A DNA stretch of 64,000 nucleotides, taken from NCBI GenBank assembly GCA_021373115.1, contig JAJFTI010000020.1, positions 62,001 to 126,000 of the forward strand. The letters are read 5' to 3'. Source of the DNA: Eubacteriales bacterium (lineage in GTDB: Bacteria; Bacillota; Clostridia; Christensenellales; CAG-138). The notes under the pieces are model-generated. The model was given only the letters and a program-made list of their open reading frames with translations, was not told the origin of the DNA and searched no databases. Made by a program: the position numbers and the translations under genes. This document shows, piece by piece, positions 35,258 through 44,215 of this stretch; positions within the stretch are counted from its first letter, which is position 1; every line of letters begins with the position of its first letter.

Positions 35258-36697
35258 ATGAAAAAACGGATAGCCTCAATGCTGATGATCCTTTCGGCGC
35301 TGTGCCTTATGGCGCTGCCGTTTGCGAGCGCGCGAGCGCTTGACGTGACCACCGGCATGATTGTTGGCGATGGAATAGCGCTCCGCAAGACCGCTTCCAG
35401 CGGTGGATCGCTTCTTACGCGCCTGGACGAAGGAACAATCGTCCGGATACTCGAAACGAACGTCAATTCCGAGTGGTATCATGTGGAAACGGTGAACCGC
35501 ACGGGATATGTCAACCGCATGTATGTCAGCATCGACGCGTCGCTGCCTTCGTATCAGCTGGATTATCTGGGAACAATCGTCAACTGCGATACCGAAATCA
35601 ACGTTCGCGCCGAAGCATCCGCAGGCGCGAAAAAGATCGGCGTTGCGAAAAAGGGCGAGTCGTTTACCGTATCGCAGGCGTATGCCTCCGGCGCATGGCA
35701 TGCAATCGACTTTAACGGCCAAACCGGGTACGTTTCTTCGGATTATGTCGAACTGAAAGCGAAAGTTGGAAACGACGTTCTCTCCGGCCTTGAAATCACG
35801 GGGGGGGCGCTTTCGCCAAAGTTTTCTCCTATGGAATACGGCTATGTGCTCACCGCGACGCAGGGAGAGGTAAATCTGAAAGCGGTGGCCAACTCGGGCG
35901 TAAAGATCAGCATTGGATCAACGGGAATCGCAAGCGCGAAGTATACAATCAATTCCGGCAACAGCAAGACGATCCGCATCTCGGTAAACGGAAAGGTGCG
36001 CTATTCCATTTATCTCGTGCGGGACGTGCTGACTGTGGGAACCTGGAATATCAAGCGCGGAAACAACAATCTTGTGATGCAGGGCTGGCTCATTGCCGCG
36101 CAAAAGCCGGATATTCTCGGCGTACAGGAAGTTTATATCAACAAGAAGGAGAAGGCGAACAACCTTCTTTCGGTGCGCACGCGAAACGCGCAATATTCGT
36201 CCTTTGCCGAAACCATTTCTTACGATTCCGGCGGACGGTACGGAGTTGGTCAGCTTTCCAAATACAAACCGCAGAACGAACAAGTTATAATGCTTTCCAG
36301 CGATGGGCAGGAACAGCGCTGCCTGCAAAAGGTGGAGTATGTGATCGACGGGAAACGCGTATCCGTTTACAACACGCACTTTTCCTATGAATCCGCATCT
36401 ATCCGGAAAAAGCAATTCGCGGAGGTAATTGCCGCTCTGGATGCGGATCCAAACACCTATAAAGTTCTAACCGGGGATTTTAATGCCGAAGAGAGCGAGT
36501 TTGGCGGTTTTAGTAAGAATTATCGCGTCGTGAATACGAGCGAAACAAAATTTTACGACTATAATTATAAACGGATCGAAATGTCGCAGATCGACAACAT
36601 AATCGTCTCAAAAAACATTACCGTATTGAATGCGCGCGCAATTCCAACGGAGTATTCGGATCATTATCCGCTGTTTGCGTTTCTGGCGCTGAAATAG
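35258..36697 (+). CDS. Secreted SH3b - beta-sandwich - endonuclease/exonuclease/phosphatase-fold protein
   Basis: 479 aa, exported. Signal peptide about 1-27. Two bacterial SH3 domains follow (about 30-92 and 104-167), with the second ending NGQTGYVSSDYVELK. A cadherin-like beta-sandwich region covers about 172-252. An EEP (DNase I-like) catalytic domain occupies about 255-479. Metal/catalytic motifs are TVGTWNIKRG, ILGVQEV, VYNTHFSYES, LTGDFNAEES, QIDNIIVS and EYSDHYPL, so the active site looks complete. The SH3b domains probably hold it on the cell wall. Substrate (extracellular DNA, lipid or phosphosugar) cannot be told from sequence. Confidence 0.85.
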   Translation: MKKRIASMLMILSALCLMALPFASARALDVTTGMIVGDGIALRKTASSGGSLLTRLDEGTIVRILETNVNSEWYHVETVNRTGYVNRMYVSIDASLPSYQLDYLGTIVNCDTEINVRAEASAGAKKIGVAKKGESFTVSQAYASGAWHAIDFNGQTGYVSSDYVELKAKVGNDVLSGLEITGGALSPKFSPMEYGYVLTATQGEVNLKAVANSGVKISIGSTGIASAKYTINSGNSKTIRISVNGKVRYSIYLVRDVLTVGTWNIKRGNNNLVMQGWLIAAQKPDILGVQEVYINKKEKANNLLSVRTRNAQYSSFAETISYDSGGRYGVGQLSKYKPQNEQVIMLSSDGQEQRCLQKVEYVIDGKRVSVYNTHFSYESASIRKKQFAEVIAALDADPNTYKVLTGDFNAEESEFGGFSKNYRVVNTSETKFYDYNYKRIEMSQIDNIIVSKNITVLNARAIPTEYSDHYPLFAFLALK

Positions 36698-36722
36698 ACC
36701 GGTTCATTACGAAAAAATTCCG

Positions 36723-36754
36723 TAATAATAATAAGAGAGCGCCGAAGCGCTCTC
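36723..36754. terminator. Bidirectional terminator between EEP gene and gap
   Basis: AAGAGAGCGC and GCGCTCTCTT pair around CGAA; outer AATAAT/GTTATT sequences give A/T tails on both sides. Confidence 0.9.
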
Positions 36755-36782
36755 TTGTTATTATGCGATATGCGATATGCGA

Positions 36783-37811
<1,029 letters not shown>

Positions 37812-37864
37812 TTATTGATATACGGGTTCATATGGGCCGGGTTTTTGTTCTTTAAGCCCAACGT

Positions 37865-37893
37865 ATTGTACAATATACTCTGGATATTCGCAA
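37865..37893 (-). promoter_or_regulatory. Promoter of gap
   Basis: Minus strand -35 TTGCGA (37888-37893), a 17-base spacer and -10 TACAAT (37865-37870). It lies about 65 bases before the start codon. Confidence 0.65.
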
Positions 37894-37968
37894 GAAAAAA
37901 CTTTCTCAGCAAAGCTCAAAAACGCATTGAATCGTTCTCGCGGGATCGATATAACGGCTGATAAGCGC

Positions 37969-38907
37969 TTAGTCGAGGTTGTGTTTTTCCGAAACGATGT
38001 AGAGCGGCCTGCCCTTCAGTTCGTCGTACATCCGCCCGAGGTACATCCCCTGCAGCCCCATAAAAAAGAGCGTCAAGCCCTGTACCAGCAGGATTCCATC
38101 CGCCGCCCAAAGCCAGCCGGGAATGCCGGCGACGATGGCGAGCACGATCAGCGCCAGAAGGCCGAGTCCGGCGAGCGCGCAAAGGCCGATCCCGAATTGC
38201 ATGGGCAGTGTGAGCGGCTTATCCGAAAAACCGGTGATCCCGTCGCTCGCGAGGCGAAGCATCTTTTTCAGTGTGTATTTCGTTTTGCCCGCAAAGCGCT
38301 CCTGACGTTCGTATTCAATAGGCACCGCGTTGAAGCCCATCCAGGCGGACATGCCGCGCAGGAACCGGTTGTGCTCGCGCATCTGCAAAAACAGATCGGC
38401 GACGCTGCGGCTGATGAGCCGGAAGTCGCCCGTATCAAGCGGGATGGGATAGGCGCTCATCCAGGAGAGCAGGCGGTAATACATGGCAGCCGTAAGCTTT
38501 TTAAACAGCGTTTCACCCTTGCGCTTCAGGCGTTTGCCGTAGACGATGTCCGCGCCGTCCTCCCACATTTTTACCATTTGCGGAATCAGTTCCGGCGGGT
38601 CCTGCAGATCCACGTCGATGATGATCAGAGCACTGCCCTTGGCCGCGTCCATACCGCAGGTGACCGCGAGCTGGTGGCCGAAGTTGCGGGAAAAGGAAAG
38701 CACCTTGACCTGCTCGTGTTCCGAAGCAAGTTCGCGCAGCTGAGAAAGCGTGTTGTCGCGACTGCCGTCGTTGACATAAATGATTTCGTAGGGGTACCCG
38801 GTGCTTTGCATGGCCGCGTCCATTCGGGCGAACGAATCCTTCAGCACCTCCTGCTCGTTGAACACCGGAATCACAAGGGACAGCATCTGTTTTTTCTGTT
38901 GAACCAT
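37969..38907 (-). CDS. Family 2 glycosyltransferase (DPM1/GtrB/YkcC-like)
   Basis: 312-aa membrane-bound transferase, probably moving a sugar from a nucleotide donor to undecaprenyl phosphate. The GT-A domain starts LSLVIPVFNEQEVL. The donor/metal motif is IIIDVDLQDPPELIP. GFNAVPIEYERQERFAGKTKYTLKKML is typical of polyprenyl-phosphate glycosyltransferases. Two C-terminal TMs (about 228-255 and 262-288) anchor it. SD GGAGGAGC. It is transcribed divergently from fba; its substrate is open. Confidence 0.92.
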   Translation of the reverse strand: MVQQKKQMLSLVIPVFNEQEVLKDSFARMDAAMQSTGYPYEIIYVNDGSRDNTLSQLRELASEHEQVKVLSFSRNFGHQLAVTCGMDAAKGSALIIIDVDLQDPPELIPQMVKMWEDGADIVYGKRLKRKGETLFKKLTAAMYYRLLSWMSAYPIPLDTGDFRLISRSVADLFLQMREHNRFLRGMSAWMGFNAVPIEYERQERFAGKTKYTLKKMLRLASDGITGFSDKPLTLPMQFGIGLCALAGLGLLALIVLAIVAGIPGWLWAADGILLVQGLTLFFMGLQGMYLGRMYDELKGRPLYIVSEKHNLD

Positions 38908-38982
38908 GGAACTGCTCCTCCTAAAAAACTTGTCCGTCCGAGCCGACCGACGGCGGCAGGCAACGGTTCTTTCTCATACAGC

Positions 38983-39011
38983 ATTATAGTCCAAAGCGGG
39001 CGGAAAGGCAA
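38983..39011 (-). promoter_or_regulatory. Promoter of the glycosyltransferase gene
   Basis: Minus strand -35 TTGCCT (39006-39011), a 17-base spacer and perfect -10 TATAAT (38983-38988). Confidence 0.7.
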
Positions 39012-39071
39012 TTTTCATTCTGCTAAGCGGGTCGTTCCGGTCCCGGACGCCCGCGATATACCAACTTTTCG

Positions 39072-39099
39072 TTGCAATTTGGACGTCATGTGGTAGAAT
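39072..39099 (+). promoter_or_regulatory. Promoter of fba
   Basis: -35 TTGCAA (39072-39077), a 16-base spacer and -10 TAGAAT (39094-39099), 45 bases before the fba start; divergent from the glycosyltransferase promoter. Confidence 0.65.
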
Positions 39100-39144
39100 A
39101 CGTATCGAAAGAACAAGCCAACCTCAAGAAAAGGAGAATATCAT

Positions 39145-40080
39145 ATGCCTATCGTAACCAGCAAAAAGATGTTTGCCGACGCGTATGCCGGAGGGTATGC
39201 CATCGGTGCGTTCAACGTCAACAACATGGAGATCATTCAGGGTATCACCGAGGCCGCAAAGGAACTCAAAGCCCCGCTGATCCTCCAGGTCAGCTCCGGC
39301 GCGCGGAAATACGCCAACCATACCTATCTCATGAAGCTCATCGAGGCCGCCTGCATCGAAACGGATCTGCCCATCTGCGTCCACCTTGACCATGGCGATA
39401 CCTTCGAGCTCTGCAAGAGCTGCATCGACGGCGGTTTTTCGTCCGTCATGATCGACGGTTCCCACCATGGCTACGAAGAGAACGTCAAGCTGACCCGCCA
39501 GGTCGTCGAGTATGCGCATGACCACGGCGTGGTCGTAGAAGGCGAGCTTGGCCGTCTCGAAGGCGTTGAGGACGATGTGAAGGTCGCCATGGGCGAGGGC
39601 AGCTATACCGATCCGGATCAGGTGCAGGATTTCGTCAACCGCACCGGCGTGGACTCGCTGGCAATCGCCATCGGCACCAGCCACGGCGCGTACAAGTTCA
39701 AGCCGGGCACGAAGCCGCAGCTCCGCTTCGACATCCTCAAGGAAGTGGAAAAGCGCCTGCCCGGGTTCCCGATCGTACTTCACGGCGCAAGCAGCGTCAT
39801 TCCGGAGTTCGTGAAGATGATCAACGAAAACGGCGGCAACATGCCGGACGCGATCGGCGTTCCGGAGGATATGCTCCGCGAAGCGGCGCGCATGGCGGTC
39901 TGCAAGATCAACATCGACAGCGACCTGCGTCTTGCCATGACGGCGACGATCCGCAAGTACTTCAACGACAATCCTTCCCACTTCGACCCGCGCCAGTATC
40001 TCGCTCCGGCGCGCATGGCGATCAAGAACATGGTTGCGCACAAGATCACAACGGTTCTTGGCTGCGACGGCAAAGCGTAA
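39145..40080 (+). CDS. fba: Class II fructose-1,6-bisphosphate aldolase
   Basis: Zinc-dependent glycolytic aldolase; 311 aa. Conserved segments are AIGAFNVNNMEIIQG, the metal ligands in CVHLDHGDTFE, MIDGSHHGYEEN, EGELGRLEG and VLHGASSVIPEF (catalytic and phosphate-binding region). SD AAGGAG precedes ATG 39145. Monocistronic, with promoter and terminator both visible. Codon use indicates high expression. Confidence 0.97.
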   Translation: MPIVTSKKMFADAYAGGYAIGAFNVNNMEIIQGITEAAKELKAPLILQVSSGARKYANHTYLMKLIEAACIETDLPICVHLDHGDTFELCKSCIDGGFSSVMIDGSHHGYEENVKLTRQVVEYAHDHGVVVEGELGRLEGVEDDVKVAMGEGSYTDPDQVQDFVNRTGVDSLAIAIGTSHGAYKFKPGTKPQLRFDILKEVEKRLPGFPIVLHGASSVIPEFVKMINENGGNMPDAIGVPEDMLREAARMAVCKINIDSDLRLAMTATIRKYFNDNPSHFDPRQYLAPARMAIKNMVAHKITTVLGCDGKA

Positions 40081-40092
40081 AAACTAATCTTC

Positions 40093-40123
40093 AAACAAAG
40101 CACCCGCAAGGGTGCTTTGTTTT
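40093..40123 (+). terminator. Terminator of fba
   Basis: AAACAAAGCACCC and GGGTGCTTTGTTT form a 13-bp perfect stem with loop GCAA and a T tail. Confidence 0.92.
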
Positions 40124-40277
40124 ACGTAGATATTCGTTGATTAAACCCGTTGAAAACTGTATATTAGATACAACAGTATGAGAATTTAATACGGTGTTTA
40201 ATTGAAAATCGATCTTGCGAACGTTGTTAGTTGCAGAAAATTTATACAGGAATGCGTATGATAAGGAGGGTTGATTC

Positions 40278-41111
40278 TTGGGTAAGAAAAATAGTGATTC
40301 GAAACCATGGTATGATAAATGGTGGTTCTATTTGATTATTGTTTCAACCTGGCTTTTTTTAATTAAAATAGTCGATGCTGTCTACTTAAAAGGTTTTTCA
40401 ATCAATATTCCCAATACAACGCTGGACTCGTCTGATCTAATCACTTACTTGGGAGGGTTATTAGCGGCTCTGATAACGATTTTAACAATAAAGATCTCAG
40501 CAAATCATTCAAAAAAGTTACAAGATGAAATTATTATTTCAAATGTGACTCCTTGTATTTCGATAAATCATCAATCAGAAAAACTTACATTAATTAATCC
40601 TAACAAAGATATAAGCAAACTTAATCCAGGGGACAAAATAATTTTCACCCCAGTGATTAATGATAAAGAGTACATTAAAGCAGACAAAAGGTACTTTTTT
40701 AATATAGATAATGGCATTAGGGTAATTGATTCACTTACAAAAGAACAAGAGCGTAAACTCGGCACTTTTATCATTAACTCAAATGGCACAGTTGAGCACA
40801 CAACACAATTGATGCTAATAAAGCTCACTAATGTCGGGAAAGATGCTGCGGTTAATTTTCATCCTGTTTTATATAGGATAGGAACAAAAAAAACAATGCA
40901 AAGTATTCCAACTGTTTTTCCGCTCCATGCTACTTTTTATATAGCAATCTGTTTTGCAAGAGATAATGATGAATACGGTGAGTATATTCTCGAACTTCAT
41001 TATGAAGATATTTATGGCAATATATACAGACAGAATCAGCAAATATTTGTAAAAGCTGATGGTGTAATATTCAACAAACCAACGTGCGATTTGGTAAAAA
41101 CAACAAAGTAG
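40278..41111 (+). CDS. AT-rich two-TM membrane protein of unknown function
   Basis: 277 aa. N-terminal TMs at about 12-32 (WWFYLIIVSTWLFLIKIV) and 52-72 (LITYLGGLLAALITILTIKI) are followed by a charged helix. A beta-rich soluble domain of about 190 residues follows. The start codon is TTG 40278 with SD AAGGAGGG. Base composition and codon use (many AAT, ATA, TTA) are strikingly AT-rich, unlike every neighbour, which suggests acquisition from elsewhere. It stands alone between the fba terminator and the ATPase terminator. I recognise no family. Membrane proteins of this shape occur near mobile or defence genes, but nothing here proves that role. Confidence 0.75.
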   Translation: MGKKNSDSKPWYDKWWFYLIIVSTWLFLIKIVDAVYLKGFSINIPNTTLDSSDLITYLGGLLAALITILTIKISANHSKKLQDEIIISNVTPCISINHQSEKLTLINPNKDISKLNPGDKIIFTPVINDKEYIKADKRYFFNIDNGIRVIDSLTKEQERKLGTFIINSNGTVEHTTQLMLIKLTNVGKDAAVNFHPVLYRIGTKKTMQSIPTVFPLHATFYIAICFARDNDEYGEYILELHYEDIYGNIYRQNQQIFVKADGVIFNKPTCDLVKTTK

Positions 41112-41142
41112 ATTTGTTACATATACATTGTGGATTTTGCAT

Positions 41143-41174
41143 GTAAGAGCGCACCCTCGCGGGTGCGCTCTTGC
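41143..41174. terminator. Bidirectional terminator
   Basis: GTAAGAGCGCACCC and GGGTGCGCTCTTGC pair over 14 positions (one G-U) around TCGC. It lies between the AT-rich gene and the converging ATPase gene. Confidence 0.75.
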
Positions 41175-41191
41175 GTTACATCCAGAATACC

Positions 41192-43828
41192 TTATTTCCT
41201 TTTCGCTGCCGCCCTCTGAATCGCTTTCACGATCTCGACCAGCGGGATGATCAGGAACGCCAGCCCAAGCCCGATTGCGTATTCCAGGAGGCTGATGTGC
41301 TCAAAGCTGAACGCCTTTTGCAGGAACGGCGCATACAACACCGCGAGCGTCAGAATCAGCGAGAGGATCGCCGCGCCCCAGAGATAGACGTTATGGCACT
41401 TCATCGAGAATACGCTCTGCCGCTGGGAACGCATGTTGAAGCTGTGGAAGATCTCCGCCATGCTCAGCGTGAGAAACGCCATCGTCGTGCCGTCCGTGCT
41501 GTTTGCAATCGCCCAGGCGCCGTTCTGAATCCGCTCGCCAATGAAATACGCCGCGAGTGTCAGTACGGTTACAAGGAACCCCTGATACGCAACGTCGAAG
41601 CCTACGCCGCCCGCGAACACGCCGTCCTTCGGGTTGCGCGGGGGCCGATGCATCAGGTTTCGCTCGCAGGCTTCGGTGCCCAGCGCGAGGGCGGGCAGGG
41701 AATCCGTAATCAGGTTGATCCACAGCAGATGCACCGGCTTGAGGATCACGAATCCGAGCATGGTCGCAAAAAAGATGCTCAGCACCTCGCTCATGTTGGA
41801 GGAGAGCAGGAACTGGATCGACTTTCGGATGTTGTCATAGATGCGGCGCCCTTCCTGCACGGCGTTGACGATCGTTGCAAAGTTATCGTCCGCAAGCACC
41901 ATATCGGCAACGTTCTTTGTGACGTCCGTTCCGGTAATGCCCATGCCGATGCCGATATCCGCGCTCTTGATGCTCGGCGCGTCGTTGACACCGTCGCCCG
42001 TCATCGCCGTGACGAATCCGTTTTTGCGCCAGGCGTTGACGATCCGCACCTTGTGTTCCGGTTGCACGCGCGCGTAGACGCTGTAGTTGCCGACGGTTTT
42101 TTCAAATTCCTCGTCGCTGATTTCGTCCAGCTGTGCGCCGGTGATCGCCTCGGAAGCGTCCGAAATGATACCGAGCGTGATTGCGATGGCGACGGCGGTA
42201 TCGCGGTGGTCGCCGGTGATCATGATCGGGCGGATGCCCGCCGTGCGGCACTGCTGTATCGCGCCGATCACCTCCGGACGAACGGGGTCGATCATGCCGA
42301 CGAGGCCAATGAACACGAGCTCGCGCTCCAGAGCGGCGGGGGAATTGTCGAGCGGCTTTTCCGCATGGAGACGGAACGCGCCGCAGAGCACGCGGAGCGC
42401 TTTAGCCGCCATGGCGTGGTTTGCCGAGACGATTTCCGCGCGCACTTCGTCCGTCAGAGGCAGCGCTTTTCCGTTTTTCCAGTAAAACGCGCATTTCTTG
42501 AGCACCTCGTCCGGCGCGCCCTTCGTATACTGAACGAATCCGCCCTGCAAAACGTGCACAGTGGACATCATCTTGCGCATGCTGTCGAACGGCGCCTCGT
42601 CTACGCGTGGCTCCATTTTTGCCAGTTCCGCTTTAGGAAGACCCTTTACAACCGCAAAATTGACCAGCGCGCATTCGGTCGGCTCGCCGACGGCATTATT
42701 CGTTTCATCAAGCTCCGCGTCGCTGCAAAGCGCCATCGCCTTTGCCAGCAGGGGAATATCGTCGCCATAGTCCTCGACAACGGTCATTTTATTCTGCGTG
42801 AGCGTGCCGGTTTTATCCGAGCAGATGATCTGCGCGCAGCCGAGCGTTTCCACCGCGGTCAGCCGGCGGATAATCGCGTTGCGGCGGCTCATGTTGGTCA
42901 CGCCGATGGAGAGCACGATGGTGACCACCGCAACGAGACCTTCCGGTATGGCGGCAACCGCGAGACTGACCGCAATCAGGAACGAATCGAGGATATACCG
43001 TTCGCCCGTGCCGTGAAAGCGCAGCATATTCACGCCGAAGATCACAGCGCAGATGCCGAGCACAAGCCAGGTGAGAATCCGGGACAGCTGCGAGAGCTTG
43101 ATCTGAAGGGGGGTCTGCCCGTCCTCCGCCTGCGCCAGCGCTCCGGCAATCTTGCCCATTTCGGTCTGCATCCCCGTTGCGGTGACAACGGCTTTGCCGC
43201 GTCCGTAGACGACCGTGCTGCCCATATAGACCATATTCTTTCGATCGCCCAGAGGGATATCTTTTGCGCCGCCCAGGCTGAGCGCGTCGATCATTTTACT
43301 GACGGGGACGCTCTCGCCGGTGAGCGCCGCTTCCTCAATTTGCAGGCTGGCGCTTTCCAGAATACGCCCGTCCGCGGGCACCGCGTCGCCCGCTTCCAGC
43401 AAAACGACGTCTCCAACGACGAGGTCCTCCGTTTGAATTCGGGCAATCTGCCCGTCGCGCAGGACGCGGCAGGTAGCGGCGGACATCTTTTGCAGCGCTT
43501 CTATCGCTTTTTCGGCTTTGCTTTCCTGCACGACGCCGAGCACCGCGTTGATGACGACTACGGTGAGGATGATAATCACATCCGCAAAGCTCTCACCTTC
43601 GATTACGGCTGTTACGCCGGAAATGATGGCGGCGGCGAGCAGAATCAGGATCATCGGATCCTTCATTTGCTGGAAAAAGCGGACGATTAGGGGCGTTTTT
43701 TTGCCTTCCGCCAGTTTGTTCGGTCCGTGCTCCCGCAAGCGACGTTCCGCTTCCGCACAAGTCAGTCCGTGGGCGGAAGAATCAAACGTCTGCAGGGCGG
43801 CGTTTAAATCCTGAAGATATGGTTGCAT
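41192..43828 (-). CDS. P-type cation-transporting ATPase (Ca2+/Mn2+ class), riboswitch-controlled
   Basis: 878-aa P2A-type ATPase. Domains: cation_ATPase_N (SSAHGLTCAEAERRLREHGPNKL), TM1-2, actuator with LTGESVPV, and the phosphorylation site D338 in ICSDKTGTLTQNKM. The nucleotide-binding domain has KGAPDEVLKKC, the hinge AMTGDGVNDAPSIKSADIGIGMGITGTDVTKN, and the six C-terminal TMs. Start ATG 43828 is preceded by AGGAAAGGA; the longer frame upstream runs into the riboswitch. The leader carries a yybP-ykoY aptamer, so Mn2+ export (detoxification) is the best guess, rather than Ca2+. Confidence 0.95.
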   Translation of the reverse strand: MQPYLQDLNAALQTFDSSAHGLTCAEAERRLREHGPNKLAEGKKTPLIVRFFQQMKDPMILILLAAAIISGVTAVIEGESFADVIIILTVVVINAVLGVVQESKAEKAIEALQKMSAATCRVLRDGQIARIQTEDLVVGDVVLLEAGDAVPADGRILESASLQIEEAALTGESVPVSKMIDALSLGGAKDIPLGDRKNMVYMGSTVVYGRGKAVVTATGMQTEMGKIAGALAQAEDGQTPLQIKLSQLSRILTWLVLGICAVIFGVNMLRFHGTGERYILDSFLIAVSLAVAAIPEGLVAVVTIVLSIGVTNMSRRNAIIRRLTAVETLGCAQIICSDKTGTLTQNKMTVVEDYGDDIPLLAKAMALCSDAELDETNNAVGEPTECALVNFAVVKGLPKAELAKMEPRVDEAPFDSMRKMMSTVHVLQGGFVQYTKGAPDEVLKKCAFYWKNGKALPLTDEVRAEIVSANHAMAAKALRVLCGAFRLHAEKPLDNSPAALERELVFIGLVGMIDPVRPEVIGAIQQCRTAGIRPIMITGDHRDTAVAIAITLGIISDASEAITGAQLDEISDEEFEKTVGNYSVYARVQPEHKVRIVNAWRKNGFVTAMTGDGVNDAPSIKSADIGIGMGITGTDVTKNVADMVLADDNFATIVNAVQEGRRIYDNIRKSIQFLLSSNMSEVLSIFFATMLGFVILKPVHLLWINLITDSLPALALGTEACERNLMHRPPRNPKDGVFAGGVGFDVAYQGFLVTVLTLAAYFIGERIQNGAWAIANSTDGTTMAFLTLSMAEIFHSFNMRSQRQSVFSMKCHNVYLWGAAILSLILTLAVLYAPFLQKAFSFEHISLLEYAIGLGLAFLIIPLVEIVKAIQRAAAKRK

Positions 43829-43886
43829 GGCTGCTGATCCTTTCCTGTTTTTGTCAGAGTTCGGCAAACGACGGCATGTTTTGAAA

Positions 43887-44018
43887 ACAAAAAACTCATG
43901 TACGGCAAACACGCTGTCGTACATGAGTCTCGTTATTTCATCCAAGCCAGACGCCCGGCGTCGTGCTACCATGTTGACTTGGAACGCGGTTACCGGCCGC
44001 GCCAACTACTCCCTCACG
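43887..44018 (-). promoter_or_regulatory. yybP-ykoY manganese riboswitch with terminator
   Basis: On the minus strand the leader contains the family's conserved parts in order: GTGAGGGAGTAG, GTCAACAT, CTGGCTTGGA and AACGAGACTCA. The stem CTCATGTACG/CGTACATGAG (43918-43927 with 43895-43904) with a 13-base loop and a T-run (43887-43894) is an intrinsic terminator. The P1 3' strand CTCATG (43922-43927) is also the terminator's 5' strand and pairs with CGTGAG (44013-44018) in the ligand-bound state. Aptamer folding and termination therefore exclude each other, predicting an ON switch with Mn2+. It controls the P-type ATPase. Confidence 0.92.
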
Positions 44019-44025
44019 CGCAACC

Positions 44026-44049
44026 ATTATATCAAAATTGCGCGCAATT
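44026..44049 (-). promoter_or_regulatory. Promoter of the riboswitch transcript with a 14-bp palindrome
   Basis: Minus strand -10 TATAAT (44026-44031). The perfect palindrome AATTGCGCGCAATT (44036-44049) covers most of the spacer. The -35 is weak (TTTCAA region). The palindrome may be a repressor operator. Confidence 0.55.
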
Positions 44050-44130
44050 GAAAACCCCGCTTCGGCGTTTTACCTGCGGAAAGGAGGAAGGAGCTCCGCT
44101 GTTTTATACGGATTGACCGAACGGAAATCT

Positions 44131-44159
44131 TTGTCTCCGGCGGGTGGCTATGGTATACT
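44131..44159 (+). promoter_or_regulatory. Candidate promoter of the YfcC-like transporter
   Basis: -35 TTGTCT (44131-44136), a 17-base spacer and -10 TATACT (44154-44159). Together with the divergent riboswitch leader it fills the 387-bp gap between the ATPase and transporter genes. Confidence 0.55.
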
Positions 44160-44215
44160 AATCTAATTGGATTTTTCAGATCGACCGATTTCGGAATTCT
44201 TGGAGGGAATAGGAC

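Noticed and set aside
41171..43690. 839-codon open frame on the plus strand across the ATPase gene
   Set aside because: It is antisense to a P-type ATPase with every expected motif; its translation is Arg/His-rich with no fold, as expected for a shadow frame in high-G+C DNA.
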